Notes: a model not told the origin generated them from the letters alone. Positions 37,921 through 47,877 are shown, counted from the stretch's first letter. The stretch: DNA of 64,000 nucleotides from Opitutaceae bacterium (GCA_028691845.1 JAQUYL010000012.1:1-64000), one strand, 5' to 3'. Translations and numbers: made by a program.

Positions 37921-38823
37921 ATGCCCGCCCGCCTCGCGCTTAAAGTTGACGTCGACACCGACCGGGGCACGCGCCTCGGGGTGCCCAATCTGCTTGCCGA
38001 CTGCCATGAGTTCGGCGTGCCGGCCTGTTTCCTTTTTTCCCTCGGGCCCGACAACACCGGCCAGGCCATCAAACGCGTCTTCCGCCCCGGCTTCCTGAAA
38101 AAAGCCAGCCGCACCAATGTCCTCCAGCTGTACGGAATCCGCACTCTGCTCAACGGCACGCTGCTGCCCGCCCCGCACATCGGCCGCCGCAATGAGCGCC
38201 TGCTGCACAAGGTGCGCGACGCCGGCTTTGAGGTCGGCATCCACTGTCACGACCACATCCGCTGGCAGGATCATCTGCACGAGATGACGCCCGCCGAGAT
38301 CCGCGCCGAATTCACCGCCGCCCTTGATGAGTTCGAGCGCATCTTCGGCACCCCCGCGCATACCGCCGCCGCCGCCGGCTGGCAGAGCAACGCCCTCAGC
38401 CGCGAGGTCTACGACGAGGCGCGGCTTCTGTATTCAAGCGACACTCGCGGCGCGTTCCCCTTTTTCCCCCGCATCGCCGGCCGGGTCTTCCATACCCTGG
38501 AAATCCCCAGCACCCTGCCGACCCTCGACGAACTGATCGGCCGGCCCGAGTATCCGGACAACCGAATCGTGGCGCATTATCTGTCGCTGCTCAGTTACAA
38601 GCACCCGAATGTGCTCACCATTCACGCCGAGATCGAGGGGATGGGCAAACGCATGCTTTTCCACTCGCTGCTCGAGGCCTGCGCGCGCAGCGACGTGCAG
38701 TTCATCCGGCTCGACACTCTCGCGCAGGAGCTGCTCGCCCAGCGCGCTGCCATCCCCGTGTGTGATCAGGTGCTGGCCGGGATCGACGGCCGCTCCGGCG
38801 TGGTAGCCACCCAAGTGGTATAG
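37921..38823 (+). CDS. arnD: 4-deoxy-4-formamido-Ara-phosphoundecaprenol deformylase
   Basis: ArnD removes the formyl group from the lipid-linked sugar before ArnT uses it. The 300 residues match the NodB/polysaccharide-deacetylase family: ALKVDVDTDRGTRLGVPNLL at the start (metal Asp), VGIHCHDHIRWQD (metal histidines), AAAAGWQSNALS, and TIHAEIEGMG near the end. It closes the arn cluster, after which comes a 189-bp AT-rich gap before mqo. Confidence 0.9.
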   Translation: MPARLALKVDVDTDRGTRLGVPNLLADCHEFGVPACFLFSLGPDNTGQAIKRVFRPGFLKKASRTNVLQLYGIRTLLNGTLLPAPHIGRRNERLLHKVRDAGFEVGIHCHDHIRWQDHLHEMTPAEIRAEFTAALDEFERIFGTPAHTAAAAGWQSNALSREVYDEARLLYSSDTRGAFPFFPRIAGRVFHTLEIPSTLPTLDELIGRPEYPDNRIVAHYLSLLSYKHPNVLTIHAEIEGMGKRMLFHSLLEACARSDVQFIRLDTLAQELLAQRAAIPVCDQVLAGIDGRSGVVATQVV

Positions 38824-39012
38824 CGCCGATTTGCACCGTCGGGAAGTACCGACAGATACCGGGCAAGCCCCACCTATTGCCGATGGCCGCAAGCCGCCAC
38901 GGCGGACGGCAGAACGGGGCCAACCCATGAAATGCAGGGAGAACCTGAAACCAGCGCCCATTAGATTATGATTTCTTGCAGATAAGATAATTTTCTACAC
39001 ATTTATAATACC

Positions 39013-40494
39013 ATGAATGAAAACGACGTGGATGTTCTGCTTGTCGGCGGAGGAGTCATGAGCGCCACGCTCGGCACCTTGCTGGCGCGGCTCGATCCCT
39101 CTCTCAAGATCTTGCTCGTGGAGCGCCTGGACCAGGTCGCGCAGGAAAGCACGGATGGCTGGAACAACGCCGGAACCGGACATGCCGGCTACTGTGAGCT
39201 GAACTACACGCCGCAAAATGCCAAGGGCGACATCACCATCAATCGGGCGCTGGCGATCAACGCAGCATTCGAAGTCTCGTTGCAATTCTGGTCTGCCCTG
39301 GTGGAACAAAACGCGCTGCCGCCCCCCTCCGCCTTCATTCAGGCCACTCCGCACCAAAACCTGGTCTGGGGCGAGGCCGACGTGGGTTTTCTGCGTCAGC
39401 GGCATGGACTCCTGACCCAACACCATCTGTTCCATGATATGGAATATACCGAGGATCCCTCCGTGCTGCGCGACTGGACCCCTCTGATCATGCAGGGACG
39501 CGATCCCAGGCAGAAGATAGCCGCCACCCGTGTGCGCTTCGGGTCCGACGTGGACTTTGGTGCTCTGACTCGCTGCATGATTGGCACCTTGCAGCAAAAG
39601 GCTTCTTTCGAACTAATCGTGGGCCACGCCGTCGACAGGCTTGCTCGGCTCAAGAACGGACGCTGGCAGGTCGGGGTGAAAGATTGCCGTTCCGGCGGCA
39701 GCAAGGCCATCGAAGCCGGCTTTGTGTTTCTCGGAGCGGGCGGCGGCGCGCTGCCGCTGCTGCAAAAATCCGGCATCCTGGAGGGCAAAGGCTACGGTGG
39801 CTTCCCGGTGAGCGGACAATGGCTGATATGCAAAAACCCCGCCATCATCCGGCAGCACCATGCCAAGGTGTACGGCAAGGCGTCGCTCGGAGCGCCCCCG
39901 ATGTCAGTCCCTCATCTGGACACACGCATCATCAGCGGCCAGCCGGCCCTGCTGTTCGGTCCTTACGCCGGGTTTACAACCAAGTTTCTCAAGCAGGGCT
40001 CATGGTTGGATCTGCTCGCCTCCGTCAAGCCCGACAATCTCAAGCCCATGCTGGCCGCCGGCTGGCACAACTTGGATCTGATCCGCTATTTGATCGGCGA
40101 AGTCTTCCAGTCCCACCGGCAGCGGGTTGAATCCCTGCGTAATTTCTTCCCCGCCGCTGAAGAGAATGAGTGGGAGCTGGCGATTGCCGGCCAACGCGTG
40201 CAGATCATCAAGCGCTCGGCCGAACAAGGCGGCAAACTGGAGTTTGGCACGGAAATTGTTGCCGCCGCGGACGGTTCCTTGGCTGCATTGCTCGGGGCCT
40301 CCCCCGGGGCCTCGACCGCCGTGACTGCCATGATCGGAGTCATCGAGCGCTGCTTCGCCGACCGTCTCAAAACCGCCGACTGGCAGGGCAGAATTAAAGC
40401 CCTGGTGCCTTCCTATGGCCAATCGCTGGTCGAAGACGGCGCCTTGCTCAAAGGCGTCCGTCAGAGGACTCTCGCCACGCTTGGTCTGGGTTGA
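39013..40494 (+). CDS. mqo: malate:quinone oxidoreductase
   Basis: Mqo is a peripheral membrane FAD enzyme that oxidises malate to oxaloacetate and passes electrons to quinone. The 493 residues begin with the FAD-binding pattern DVLLVGGGVMSATLGTLLAR. Then come DGWNNAGTGHAGYCELNYTP and GKGYGGFPVSGQWLICKNP, both highly characteristic of Mqo, and GPYAGFTTKFLKQGS. The start lies in an AT-rich leader (38965-39012) with a TATAAT box that is too close to the ATG to be certain as a promoter. Confidence 0.95.
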   Translation: MNENDVDVLLVGGGVMSATLGTLLARLDPSLKILLVERLDQVAQESTDGWNNAGTGHAGYCELNYTPQNAKGDITINRALAINAAFEVSLQFWSALVEQNALPPPSAFIQATPHQNLVWGEADVGFLRQRHGLLTQHHLFHDMEYTEDPSVLRDWTPLIMQGRDPRQKIAATRVRFGSDVDFGALTRCMIGTLQQKASFELIVGHAVDRLARLKNGRWQVGVKDCRSGGSKAIEAGFVFLGAGGGALPLLQKSGILEGKGYGGFPVSGQWLICKNPAIIRQHHAKVYGKASLGAPPMSVPHLDTRIISGQPALLFGPYAGFTTKFLKQGSWLDLLASVKPDNLKPMLAAGWHNLDLIRYLIGEVFQSHRQRVESLRNFFPAAEENEWELAIAGQRVQIIKRSAEQGGKLEFGTEIVAAADGSLAALLGASPGASTAVTAMIGVIERCFADRLKTADWQGRIKALVPSYGQSLVEDGALLKGVRQRTLATLGLG

Positions 40495-40666
40495 ACTGCG
40501 CAATTCAATCAAAACCGCACGGACAACATGAGACGAAGCCGGCAAGGCGAATCCCGCACCGTCAGCGGCCCGCGTCCCGGCGGCAGCCCGTGAGGGCCGG
40601 CCATCGCGGCATTGTTCGCACCCGCCGCGCCGGAGTCCGAAGAACGATCACGAGGAAACCCAAATC

Positions 40667-41821
40667 CTACCCCCCGCTGGACCGATCTACCCGCCAGATC
40701 AGGCAACAGCCTAGCGCCTGGAAGATGAAATTGGGCGCCCACATCAACAGGTCTGGCCGCAGCGACGGATGCTGATCCAGCCAGCCGACCGCAATTGTGA
40801 GGAAATAATAGGCCATCGCCAGCGCCAGGGCGATGCCCAGGTTGGCCGACGTCTCCTTGCGCGAAACCTTCAGACCGAGCGGAATGCCAATCAGGGCGAA
40901 GGAAAGCACGGAAAACGCCGTCGTGAATTTTTCGTGGATAGTGATCTGCACCTTCATTCGCTGCAGCTCGAGCTGGGTGCTCTCTTCCGGGGTGGCGGCC
41001 CGCTGCGCCTTGATGCGGTTCCACTCGGCCCGCAGCTCATTGAATGTCATCCATTGCAGTTTCTGCCGTAGGGTACGCTGGCCGAAAAGGTTGTCGAGCG
41101 GCAGCACATCGGAGAACTTCTCCATGGTGCCGACCAACGGGGCTGTGGTCAGGTCCTCGGGGTTCTTGTGATCAAACTCCTGACTTGTGAATCTGCGCAA
41201 TGTCACCAGTAGGCGGTTGTTCGCTTCATCGTAATCGATGCGCCCGGACTGCGCATGCACCAGCGTACGCACCCGCTTCTGACGGTCGAGCTTCCAGATC
41301 CACACATCCTTGAGCAGCGCCCCCTGCTTGTCGTTCACATAGACGATGGTCCCCGGAAAATCGCGGATGAACGTCTTCGGCACGATAAAACTGAGCGGAT
41401 TCTGCCGTACCGCATCGGCTAGTTCGGCCTCATACGTCACTTTGGCGCGGGGCATGAAATAGAAATTGATTGCCACCGCCGCGGCCACGCCCAGCAAGGC
41501 AAAGATCACCACCGGCGTCGCGATCCGGGCCAGGCTCAGCCCGGCACTGCGCATGGCCGTGATCTCCCGGTCCGACGACATGCGCCCAAGCACCAGCAGC
41601 ACCCCGGCCAGCACACCCAGCGGCAGGGCATAGGTGGACATGGCCACGCTGGTCAGCGCCACCAGCCGGATGAACAGGCCCGGCTCAATCTGACCGGACA
41701 AGGCGTAACCAAGCATGTCCCGGATCACGTTGCCCAGCATCAACACGAACACGAACAGGCCCACCGCGGCCAGGCAGGTCAGGGCCATGCTGGTGAACAG
41801 ATGCCGGTGGAGAAGCTTCAT
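40667..41821 (-). CDS. LPS export permease, LptF/LptG family
   Basis: This 384-residue YjgP/YjgQ-type protein has three membrane spans at the N-terminal end (about 10-120), a periplasmic jellyroll-like part (about 130-285: VYVNDKQGALLKDVWIW, RIDYDEANNRLLVTL), then three C-terminal spans (about 295-380). It forms the inner-membrane channel for LPS with LptB. Only one of the pair is in this gene cluster, so whether it is F or G is not settled. It is divergent from rlmN. Confidence 0.85.
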   Translation of the reverse strand: MKLLHRHLFTSMALTCLAAVGLFVFVLMLGNVIRDMLGYALSGQIEPGLFIRLVALTSVAMSTYALPLGVLAGVLLVLGRMSSDREITAMRSAGLSLARIATPVVIFALLGVAAAVAINFYFMPRAKVTYEAELADAVRQNPLSFIVPKTFIRDFPGTIVYVNDKQGALLKDVWIWKLDRQKRVRTLVHAQSGRIDYDEANNRLLVTLRRFTSQEFDHKNPEDLTTAPLVGTMEKFSDVLPLDNLFGQRTLRQKLQWMTFNELRAEWNRIKAQRAATPEESTQLELQRMKVQITIHEKFTTAFSVLSFALIGIPLGLKVSRKETSANLGIALALAMAYYFLTIAVGWLDQHPSLRPDLLMWAPNFIFQALGCCLIWRVDRSSGG

Positions 41822-41871
41822 GCTTAACTTGAACTTTGGGCAAACCGATCAATCCTGTCCAAGCCATTTCC

Positions 41872-43026
41872 ATGAAATCCGCCCCCAACCCGCCGGCCAT
41901 CCATGGCGAGACGCTCGCTTCGCTCACCACCCGTCTGCAGGAACATGGCCAGCCGGCGTTCCGCGCACGACAGATTCTCGACTGGCTCTACAAGAAACGC
42001 GCCGCCGCCTGGGACGACATGACCAATCTGCCGCGAGACCTCCGCGCCTGGCTGGCGGACACCTTCGATCTCGTCCCCTCGGCCCTGATCCTGGACCGGC
42101 AATCCACCGACGCCACGGACAAGCTGCTCCTGGAACTGCGCGATCGTTCCCTCATCGAAACCGTCATCATCCGCGCGCCGCAGGTCGGCGTGGGCATGGA
42201 ACATTCCCGCAAGACCATCTGCATCTCCACCCAGGTCGGCTGCGCCATGGGCTGCAAGTTTTGCGCCTCGGGACTGGCCGGGCTCAAACGCAACCTTTCA
42301 GCGGGCGAGATCGTGCACCAACTCATCCAGGTCTGCCGGCAGGAGGACGCCCGCACCCCCCGCGCCCGAGCCGAACTCGCCTCGTTCGACAACCTTGTCG
42401 TCATGGGCATGGGCGAACCGCTGCACAATTACGACGCCCTTATTTGCGCCCTCACCATTCTCAACGCCGGGTGGGGCCTCGGTTTCGGCGCCCGCCGAAT
42501 CACCCTCTCCACCTCCGGCCTCGTACCGCAAATCCGCCGGCTGGCCGACGAGCCCCTCGGCTTCCGCCTGGCCATCAGCCTGCATGGCGCCACCGACGAG
42601 GTGCGCGAGCAGATCATGCCGGTCAACCAGCGCTGGCCACTGGCGGAACTCCTGCCGGCCGTGAAGTATTTTTCCGAGAAACACGGCCGCATGATCACGC
42701 TTGAGTTCATCCTCATTGCCGGCCTCAACGACACGTCCGATCAGGCCGGCCGGCTGCGCGACCTCGCCCGTGATCTCCATGCTCACGTCAATCTGATTCC
42801 CTACAACACCGTCGAAGGCCTGCCCTGGCAGCGCCCCCCCCTCTCTCGGCAGCAGCGTTTCCTGCAGGTCCTGCACGATGCCGGCGTTTCCGCTACGTTG
42901 CGCCGCGAAAAAGGCCAGGATATCGCCGCAGCCTGCGGCCAACTCCGCCTGAAAACGGAAAAGGAGCGCGCAGCAAGATCTCCTGACGGTCCGGCGACTG
43001 ATGCTGGCGCCGCGGTTTTCGCTTGA
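41872..43026 (+). CDS. rlmN: 23S rRNA A2503/tRNA A37 C2-methyltransferase
   Basis: RlmN is a radical-SAM enzyme that methylates A2503 in 23S rRNA and A37 in some tRNAs. The 4Fe-4S motif CAMGCKFCASG is at about residue 125-135, VVMGMGEPLHNYDA is the SAM-binding GEP pattern, and a second conserved Cys occurs in EKGQDIAAACGQL near the C-terminus, as needed for the double-Cys mechanism. It has 384 residues, slightly longer than E. coli RlmN. The ATG at 41872 is used instead of a TTG 36 bp upstream. Confidence 0.93.
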   Translation: MKSAPNPPAIHGETLASLTTRLQEHGQPAFRARQILDWLYKKRAAAWDDMTNLPRDLRAWLADTFDLVPSALILDRQSTDATDKLLLELRDRSLIETVIIRAPQVGVGMEHSRKTICISTQVGCAMGCKFCASGLAGLKRNLSAGEIVHQLIQVCRQEDARTPRARAELASFDNLVVMGMGEPLHNYDALICALTILNAGWGLGFGARRITLSTSGLVPQIRRLADEPLGFRLAISLHGATDEVREQIMPVNQRWPLAELLPAVKYFSEKHGRMITLEFILIAGLNDTSDQAGRLRDLARDLHAHVNLIPYNTVEGLPWQRPPLSRQQRFLQVLHDAGVSATLRREKGQDIAAACGQLRLKTEKERAARSPDGPATDAGAAVFA

Positions 43027-43148
43027 AAGTCGCCGCCGGTCTTCCATTAGGAAACCTCTTCCTCTAACCAGTCGGACCGGTGCCTGGCGGTGGAACCTTG
43101 CCGCCAGCCCGTTTTCTAACCGGAGCGAAAATTCCTGTTATCATCCCC

Positions 43149-43877
43149 ATGATCGAAGTCAAAGGCTTGGTGAAAAACTACGGCACGCTGCGAGCGGTTG
43201 ACGGCGTCTCGTTCTCGGTGCGGTGCGGCGACATTCTCGGCTTCCTCGGCCCCAACGGCGCGGGCAAATCGACCACGATGAAAATGATCACCGGCTTCCT
43301 CCGGCCGACCGCGGGCACGGCGATCGTCGATGGCCATGACGTGAAGGTCAACCCGCTCGCCGTGAAACGCCGCATCGGCTACCTCGCCGAAAGCGCCCCC
43401 GCCTATCCCGAAATGACGGTCGACGAGTTTCTCGGCTTCATTGCCGAAACGCGAGGTTACCGCGAGGAAGTTGAAAAGCGCGCCCGCATCGAACGGGTCG
43501 TCAACCTCTGCCACCTGAAGAGCGTGCGCCGGCAGACCATCGAAACCCTTTCCAAGGGCTACAAGCAGCGCGTGGGCTTCGCCCAGGCCCTTCTCCATGA
43601 TCCGCCGGTGCTCGTGCTCGACGAGCCGACCGACGGGCTTGATCCCAACCAAAAGAACGAGATGCGCAACATCATCAAGCAGATGGCTGCAGAAAAGGCC
43701 ATCGTGCTTTCGACCCATATTCTCGAGGAGGTCGAGGCTATCTGCAATCGCATCATCATCATCGCGCGCGGCCGGGTCGTGGTCGATGAAACCCCGGACT
43801 CCTTGCGCGCCCGCAAACCCGGAGCACGCCTCGATGAGATTTTCTACGACCTCACCCGGTCTGAAATTCTCTCCTGA
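43149..43877 (+). CDS. ABC transporter ATP-binding protein (GldA-like)
   Basis: The 242-residue ABC ATPase has Walker A GPNGAGKSTTMK, signature LSKGYKQRVGFAQAL, Walker B VLVLDEPTDGLDP and switch His in STHILEEVE. It leads a four-gene unit: ATPase, permease, GldG-like, DUF4340. Clusters of this makeup occur in Bacteroidetes (gliding) and in many Verrucomicrobia and Planctomycetes where gliding is not established, so the cargo is unknown. The ATG at 43149 starts right at MIEVKGLVKNYG. Confidence 0.9.
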   Translation: MIEVKGLVKNYGTLRAVDGVSFSVRCGDILGFLGPNGAGKSTTMKMITGFLRPTAGTAIVDGHDVKVNPLAVKRRIGYLAESAPAYPEMTVDEFLGFIAETRGYREEVEKRARIERVVNLCHLKSVRRQTIETLSKGYKQRVGFAQALLHDPPVLVLDEPTDGLDPNQKNEMRNIIKQMAAEKAIVLSTHILEEVEAICNRIIIIARGRVVVDETPDSLRARKPGARLDEIFYDLTRSEILS

Positions 43878-43958
43878 CGCCATCCTCGCCGTCCCGGCCC
43901 CCCGTCTTCCCAGTCTTCCTCTCTTTCCGGTCTTCCCAGTCTTCCTCTCATCACCGCC

Positions 43959-44681
43959 ATGTCCCAAATCCCCCCGATCTTCAAACGCGAGTTCATCGGC
44001 TACTTCCGATCCCCTGTCGCCTACGTGTTCCTGGTGGTGTTTCTGGTGGCCTCGGTCGGCCTCGCCTTCTTCGTCGGCAACTTCTTCAAGGCCGGCATCG
44101 CGAGCCTCGAGAGCTATTTCATGTGGCACACGTGGTTGTTCGTGTTTTTCACCGCCGCCGCGGGAATGCGCCTGTGGGCCGAGGAAAAACGCTCGGGCAC
44201 CATGGAACTCCTGTTCACGCTGCCGGTGACCACCTCCCAAGCGGTGATCGGAAAATTCCTCGCCGCCTGGGCGTTTCTCTGCCTCGCCATCCTGCTGAGT
44301 TTCCCCATGGCGATCACCGTCGGCTATCTGGGCGATCCCGACTGGGGAGTCGTCGGCGCAAGCTACTTCGGCAGCATGTTGATGGCGGGCTCCTTCCTCG
44401 GGGTCTGCTCGCTCACTTCCGCCCTGACCAGGAACCAGATCATCAGCTTTGTGCTCAGCGTGCTCATCAACCTGGTACTTGTTTTTCTCGGCTGGAGCGT
44501 CTTTTCCGATCTGCTCCACGCGGCGCTGCCCACCTGGCTGGTGGACCTGCTGGCCAACTTCAGCTATACGACCCACTTTGAGGCCATGAAGAAGGGCATC
44601 ATCGACCCGAAGGATATCGTCTTTTTCCTCTCCCTCGGAGGGTTGAGCCTCTTCCTTAATGTGCTCGCCCTCGAACGCTGA
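43959..44681 (+). CDS. ABC transporter permease (GldF-like)
   Basis: The 240-residue membrane protein has about six spans. Its start PPIFKREFIGYFRSPVAYVF and the segment EEKRSGTMELLFTLPVTTSQ are typical of ABC-2 type permeases of the GldF group. It lies 81 bp after the ATPase gene and 48 bp before the GldG-like gene. Confidence 0.88.
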   Translation: MSQIPPIFKREFIGYFRSPVAYVFLVVFLVASVGLAFFVGNFFKAGIASLESYFMWHTWLFVFFTAAAGMRLWAEEKRSGTMELLFTLPVTTSQAVIGKFLAAWAFLCLAILLSFPMAITVGYLGDPDWGVVGASYFGSMLMAGSFLGVCSLTSALTRNQIISFVLSVLINLVLVFLGWSVFSDLLHAALPTWLVDLLANFSYTTHFEAMKKGIIDPKDIVFFLSLGGLSLFLNVLALER

Positions 44682-44729
44682 GCCACCGCCACTCCTGAAC
44701 TTCGCCCTAAGTCACAGCCTTCTCGCTCC

Positions 44730-46622
44730 ATGAAAATCGGCAGCAAAGTCATCGCCATCCTCCTTCTTTTCATCGGCCTCGTCGCGGTCAACTTCCTCGC
44801 CTCCGCCATCCCGGCCCGGATCGACACCACCGCGGAGAAGATCTACACGCTGTCGCCCGGCACCAGGTCCATGCTCGGCAAGCTTGAAGAACCCGTGAAG
44901 CTCGAGCTCTACTATACGCGCGGTGCCGCAGGCCTTCCGATCTACTTCAAAAACTACGCCGCCCGAGTGGAGGAGATGCTCCGCCAGTACGTGAGCGCCT
45001 CCCGAGGCCGGATTGAACTCACGGTCATCGATCCCAAGCCCGATACTCCGGCGGAAGAAAAGGCCGGCGTGGCCGGTCTCTCCGGCCAGCCGATGCCGAG
45101 CGGCGAAACGGTCTTCTTTGGACTCGTGGCGACCCAGGCCGACCAGCAGAAGGTCATCCCGTTCTTCAGCCCCGAACGGGAGCAGTTTCTCGAGTACGAC
45201 CTCTCGCAGCTCATCTACAGCGTCCAGTTGTTCGACAAACGCAGGCTCGGCTTCATCTCCGGCGTGCCGCTCCGCGCCGAACCGGACATCATGGCCATGC
45301 AAAGCGGCCGGATGCCGCAGAGCCAGACGATCATCAAGGAATGGGAAAAGACCTTCGCCATCGTCAATATCGAGGGTACGGCCACCGAACTGCCTGCCAA
45401 CCTCGACTGCCTCGCCGTCATCCATCCGCTCGATCTATCGCCCAAACTCCAGTTCGCCATCGATCAGTTCCTGCTCTCGGGCAAGCCGGTGTTTCTCGCC
45501 CTTGACCCCTCGTCGGTCCAGATGCGTAGCCGGGGAGGCGGAATGAACATGTTCGGCGGCCTGCCGCCCGGCCTCTCCAGCAACCTGCCGGCCTTGCTCG
45601 GCCGCTGGGGCTTCGACTTCAATCCCGAGAACATTGTCGGCGACCTCGACAATCCCACCCAGGTGAACGCGGGTTCGGGCCAGGTGGTGCGATACCCCAT
45701 GTGGCCCAGCCTGACCCGGGACTGCCTCAATCGCTCCGCGCTTCCCACCAGCCAGCTGGAATCGCTGCTCTTTGTGGAACCGGGATCCATTGCGCTGAAG
45801 CCGGGCAGCACCCTCACTTTCACTCCCCTCATCCAGACCTCCGCGCAGGGCGGCGAGGTGCCCATGTCGATGCTGCAGTTCACCCAGCTTGAGGACATCG
45901 GCCGGCAGATCACCATCTCCGGCCGCAAGACCGTCGCCGCCCTGGTCCAGGGACGGTTCGCGAGTGCATTCCCCGACGGCGCGCCCAAGGATGAAAAACC
46001 GGCCGACGCCACGGCCGGCAAGGACGAGAAAAAGGATGACCCGGCCGCTCCGGCTCCCACCGAAATCCTCAAGGAATCCAAGGCCACGTGCACCCTGATC
46101 GTGGTTTGCGATACCGACTGGCTGTTCGACGATTACAGCGTGCGGCGCCTCAAGTTCATGGGCGTGGAGGCGGCTCAACCCATCAACGACAATCTCGCGT
46201 TCGCCAGCAATGCCCTCGAATTCCTCTCCGGCTCACAGGACCTCATTTCCATCCGGGGCAAAGGCAACTCCATCCGGCCCTTCACCGTTGTACGCCGCAT
46301 GGAGGCCGAAGCCCAGCTCAAGTACAAGCAGCAGCTCATGGCCTTGGAGACGCGTATCCAGGAGGTGGAAGCCAAGCTCACTGAACTCCAGGGCAAAAAA
46401 AGCGAGGGCACCCGCCTCGTTGCCTCGCCGGAAATGACCAAGACCATTGAGGATTTCCAGAAACAACAGTCCGTCATGCGGGCTGAACGCCGCCAGATCC
46501 GGGCCGCCCTGCGTGAAAATATCGAGGCACTGCAAAACCGCCTGCTTCTTGCCAACCTGCTTACCATGCCGCTGCTCGTCGGCGCCTTCGGGGTGTGGTT
46601 CTTCACCCGCCGCGGGAGATAA
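44730..46622 (+). CDS. GldG-family ABC transporter auxiliary protein
   Basis: This 630-residue protein has an N-terminal membrane span (KVIAILLLFIGLVAVNFLAS), a large extracytoplasmic part containing the ABC_transp_aux (GldG) domain (EKIYTLSPGTRSMLGKLEEP, then VKLELYYTRGAAG), a charged stretch near 430-450 rich in Lys/Asp/Ala, a coiled-coil at about 530-600 (EAQLKYKQQLMALETRIQEV), and a C-terminal membrane span (LLTMPLLVGAFGVWFF). It forms the extracytoplasmic part of the ABC unit; its ligand is unknown. Confidence 0.85.
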   Translation: MKIGSKVIAILLLFIGLVAVNFLASAIPARIDTTAEKIYTLSPGTRSMLGKLEEPVKLELYYTRGAAGLPIYFKNYAARVEEMLRQYVSASRGRIELTVIDPKPDTPAEEKAGVAGLSGQPMPSGETVFFGLVATQADQQKVIPFFSPEREQFLEYDLSQLIYSVQLFDKRRLGFISGVPLRAEPDIMAMQSGRMPQSQTIIKEWEKTFAIVNIEGTATELPANLDCLAVIHPLDLSPKLQFAIDQFLLSGKPVFLALDPSSVQMRSRGGGMNMFGGLPPGLSSNLPALLGRWGFDFNPENIVGDLDNPTQVNAGSGQVVRYPMWPSLTRDCLNRSALPTSQLESLLFVEPGSIALKPGSTLTFTPLIQTSAQGGEVPMSMLQFTQLEDIGRQITISGRKTVAALVQGRFASAFPDGAPKDEKPADATAGKDEKKDDPAAPAPTEILKESKATCTLIVVCDTDWLFDDYSVRRLKFMGVEAAQPINDNLAFASNALEFLSGSQDLISIRGKGNSIRPFTVVRRMEAEAQLKYKQQLMALETRIQEVEAKLTELQGKKSEGTRLVASPEMTKTIEDFQKQQSVMRAERRQIRAALRENIEALQNRLLLANLLTMPLLVGAFGVWFFTRRGR

Positions 46623-46698
46623 ACCCCGCCGGATTAACCTCCCGGATCCCCTCCGGCCTACCGCCTCAAGCCAATCGCCTTCCGCTTCATTTTCCGCA

Positions 46699-47814
46699 AT
46701 GAAACTCAAGCCCCTTCTGATCGTTGTCAGTCTCCTCGTCGTCGCCTGCGTCGCTGTCTATTATTTGCAGCGTCCGCCTCCGCCCGCCGCCCAGGATGTC
46801 CGCACTCAGCAACCCCTGCTCGAGGCCGGCATCGCGGCCAAGGCCGCCCGGCTGCGCCTCACCGATCAGGGCAAGACCCTGCTCTTCGTCCGCCAGGACG
46901 ACGGCACCTGGCGCATTCCAGGCTATTTCGATTTCGCGGCCGACTTCTCCAAGCTGACCGATTTCGTCACCAAGTTTACCAGCACCAAGATCGAGCGCCT
47001 GGTAACAACCAGGCCGGATCGCATGGCCCGGCTGGAGTTCAAGGACACAAAAATCGAACTGCTCGATTCCGCCGACCAACTCCTCTGGTCGGTGACCCTG
47101 GGCAAGATGGGCGACGCCGGCGGCCGGTTCTTGCGCTACGGTGACGAGCCCAAGGCCTACTTCGCCCGCCTTAATCTCTGGCTCGACCTGGAGGCCAAAG
47201 GCTGGGCCGACTCCGTGTTGATCAACCTCAAACCGGACGACATCGCCAAGGTCGAGGTTGGCATGACCGATGGCGGCACCCTCGTCGCCAGCCGCGCAAG
47301 GAAGGAGGATTCCTGGACCGGGGCCGATGCCCCGCAGGGCCAACAGCTCATCGCCGACAAAATCACCTCGCTGCTGGGCAACCTCACCCCGTTGCGTTTC
47401 TCGGACACCTGCGAACTCAACGATCCGAATATCGCAGTCGCCCGGGCGCACCAGCGCACCGTCAAACTGACAACCTTCGACGGCAAGAACTACACCGTCG
47501 CCCTCGGACGCAAGCCCGAGGAGAAAAAGCCCAAGGACTCCGCCACCGAAGCGACGGCGACCCCGCCGTCGGCCACCGAGGATCCAGCAGCCGAAGCCAA
47601 ACCCGCAGAGCCTGCCTACGAAACCATTCCTGCCGGACCGGTCTACGTGCACGTCACCAGTTCCGACGAAAAGGCCCCGGTCAGCGCGCTGATGCAAAAG
47701 CGCGCCTTCCAGGTCTACGACTACGTCTTCACCGGGCTGCCCGAGAAGCTCGCCGACTGCTGGGAAGACAAACCGGCCCAGCCACCTCCCGCCTCCGAAG
47801 CGCCCAAGCCTTAG
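46699..47814 (+). CDS. DUF4340-domain protein of the ABC cluster
   Basis: This 371-residue protein has an N-terminal membrane span (KPLLIVVSLLVVACVAVYYL) and an extracytoplasmic DUF4340 domain with two repeats of the pattern ARLRLTDQGKTLLFVRQDDG followed by PRINTS-like KLTDFVTKFTSTKIERL. A Pro/Ala/Glu-rich linker at about 275-305 splits it. DUF4340 proteins regularly follow GldG-like genes; the role is unknown. The ATG at 46699 starts right before the membrane span; the open extension upstream overlaps the previous gene. Confidence 0.82.
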   Translation: MKLKPLLIVVSLLVVACVAVYYLQRPPPPAAQDVRTQQPLLEAGIAAKAARLRLTDQGKTLLFVRQDDGTWRIPGYFDFAADFSKLTDFVTKFTSTKIERLVTTRPDRMARLEFKDTKIELLDSADQLLWSVTLGKMGDAGGRFLRYGDEPKAYFARLNLWLDLEAKGWADSVLINLKPDDIAKVEVGMTDGGTLVASRARKEDSWTGADAPQGQQLIADKITSLLGNLTPLRFSDTCELNDPNIAVARAHQRTVKLTTFDGKNYTVALGRKPEEKKPKDSATEATATPPSATEDPAAEAKPAEPAYETIPAGPVYVHVTSSDEKAPVSALMQKRAFQVYDYVFTGLPEKLADCWEDKPAQPPPASEAPKP

Positions 47815-47852
47815 CCACGGCGCCCCACCTGCCAGGCAAACCGCAATGCTTA

Positions 47853-47877
47853 TCAGCCGGATTGGCGGCTGACTTTT
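47853..47877 (+). terminator. terminator after the gld-like cluster
   Basis: The stem TCAGCCG/CGGCTGA (47853-47859 with 47866-47872) has loop GATTGG and is followed by CTTTT. It lies 39 bp after the DUF4340 gene stop. Confidence 0.6.

Noticed and set aside
36885-38240. Minus-strand frame of 451 codons across arnA and arnD
   Set aside because: It is a shadow of the two arn genes on the plus strand; no recognisable motif.
43116-44576. Minus-strand frame of 486 codons opposite the ABC ATPase and permease genes
   Set aside because: Antisense shadow of two clear ABC genes; composition typical of frame-complement translation.
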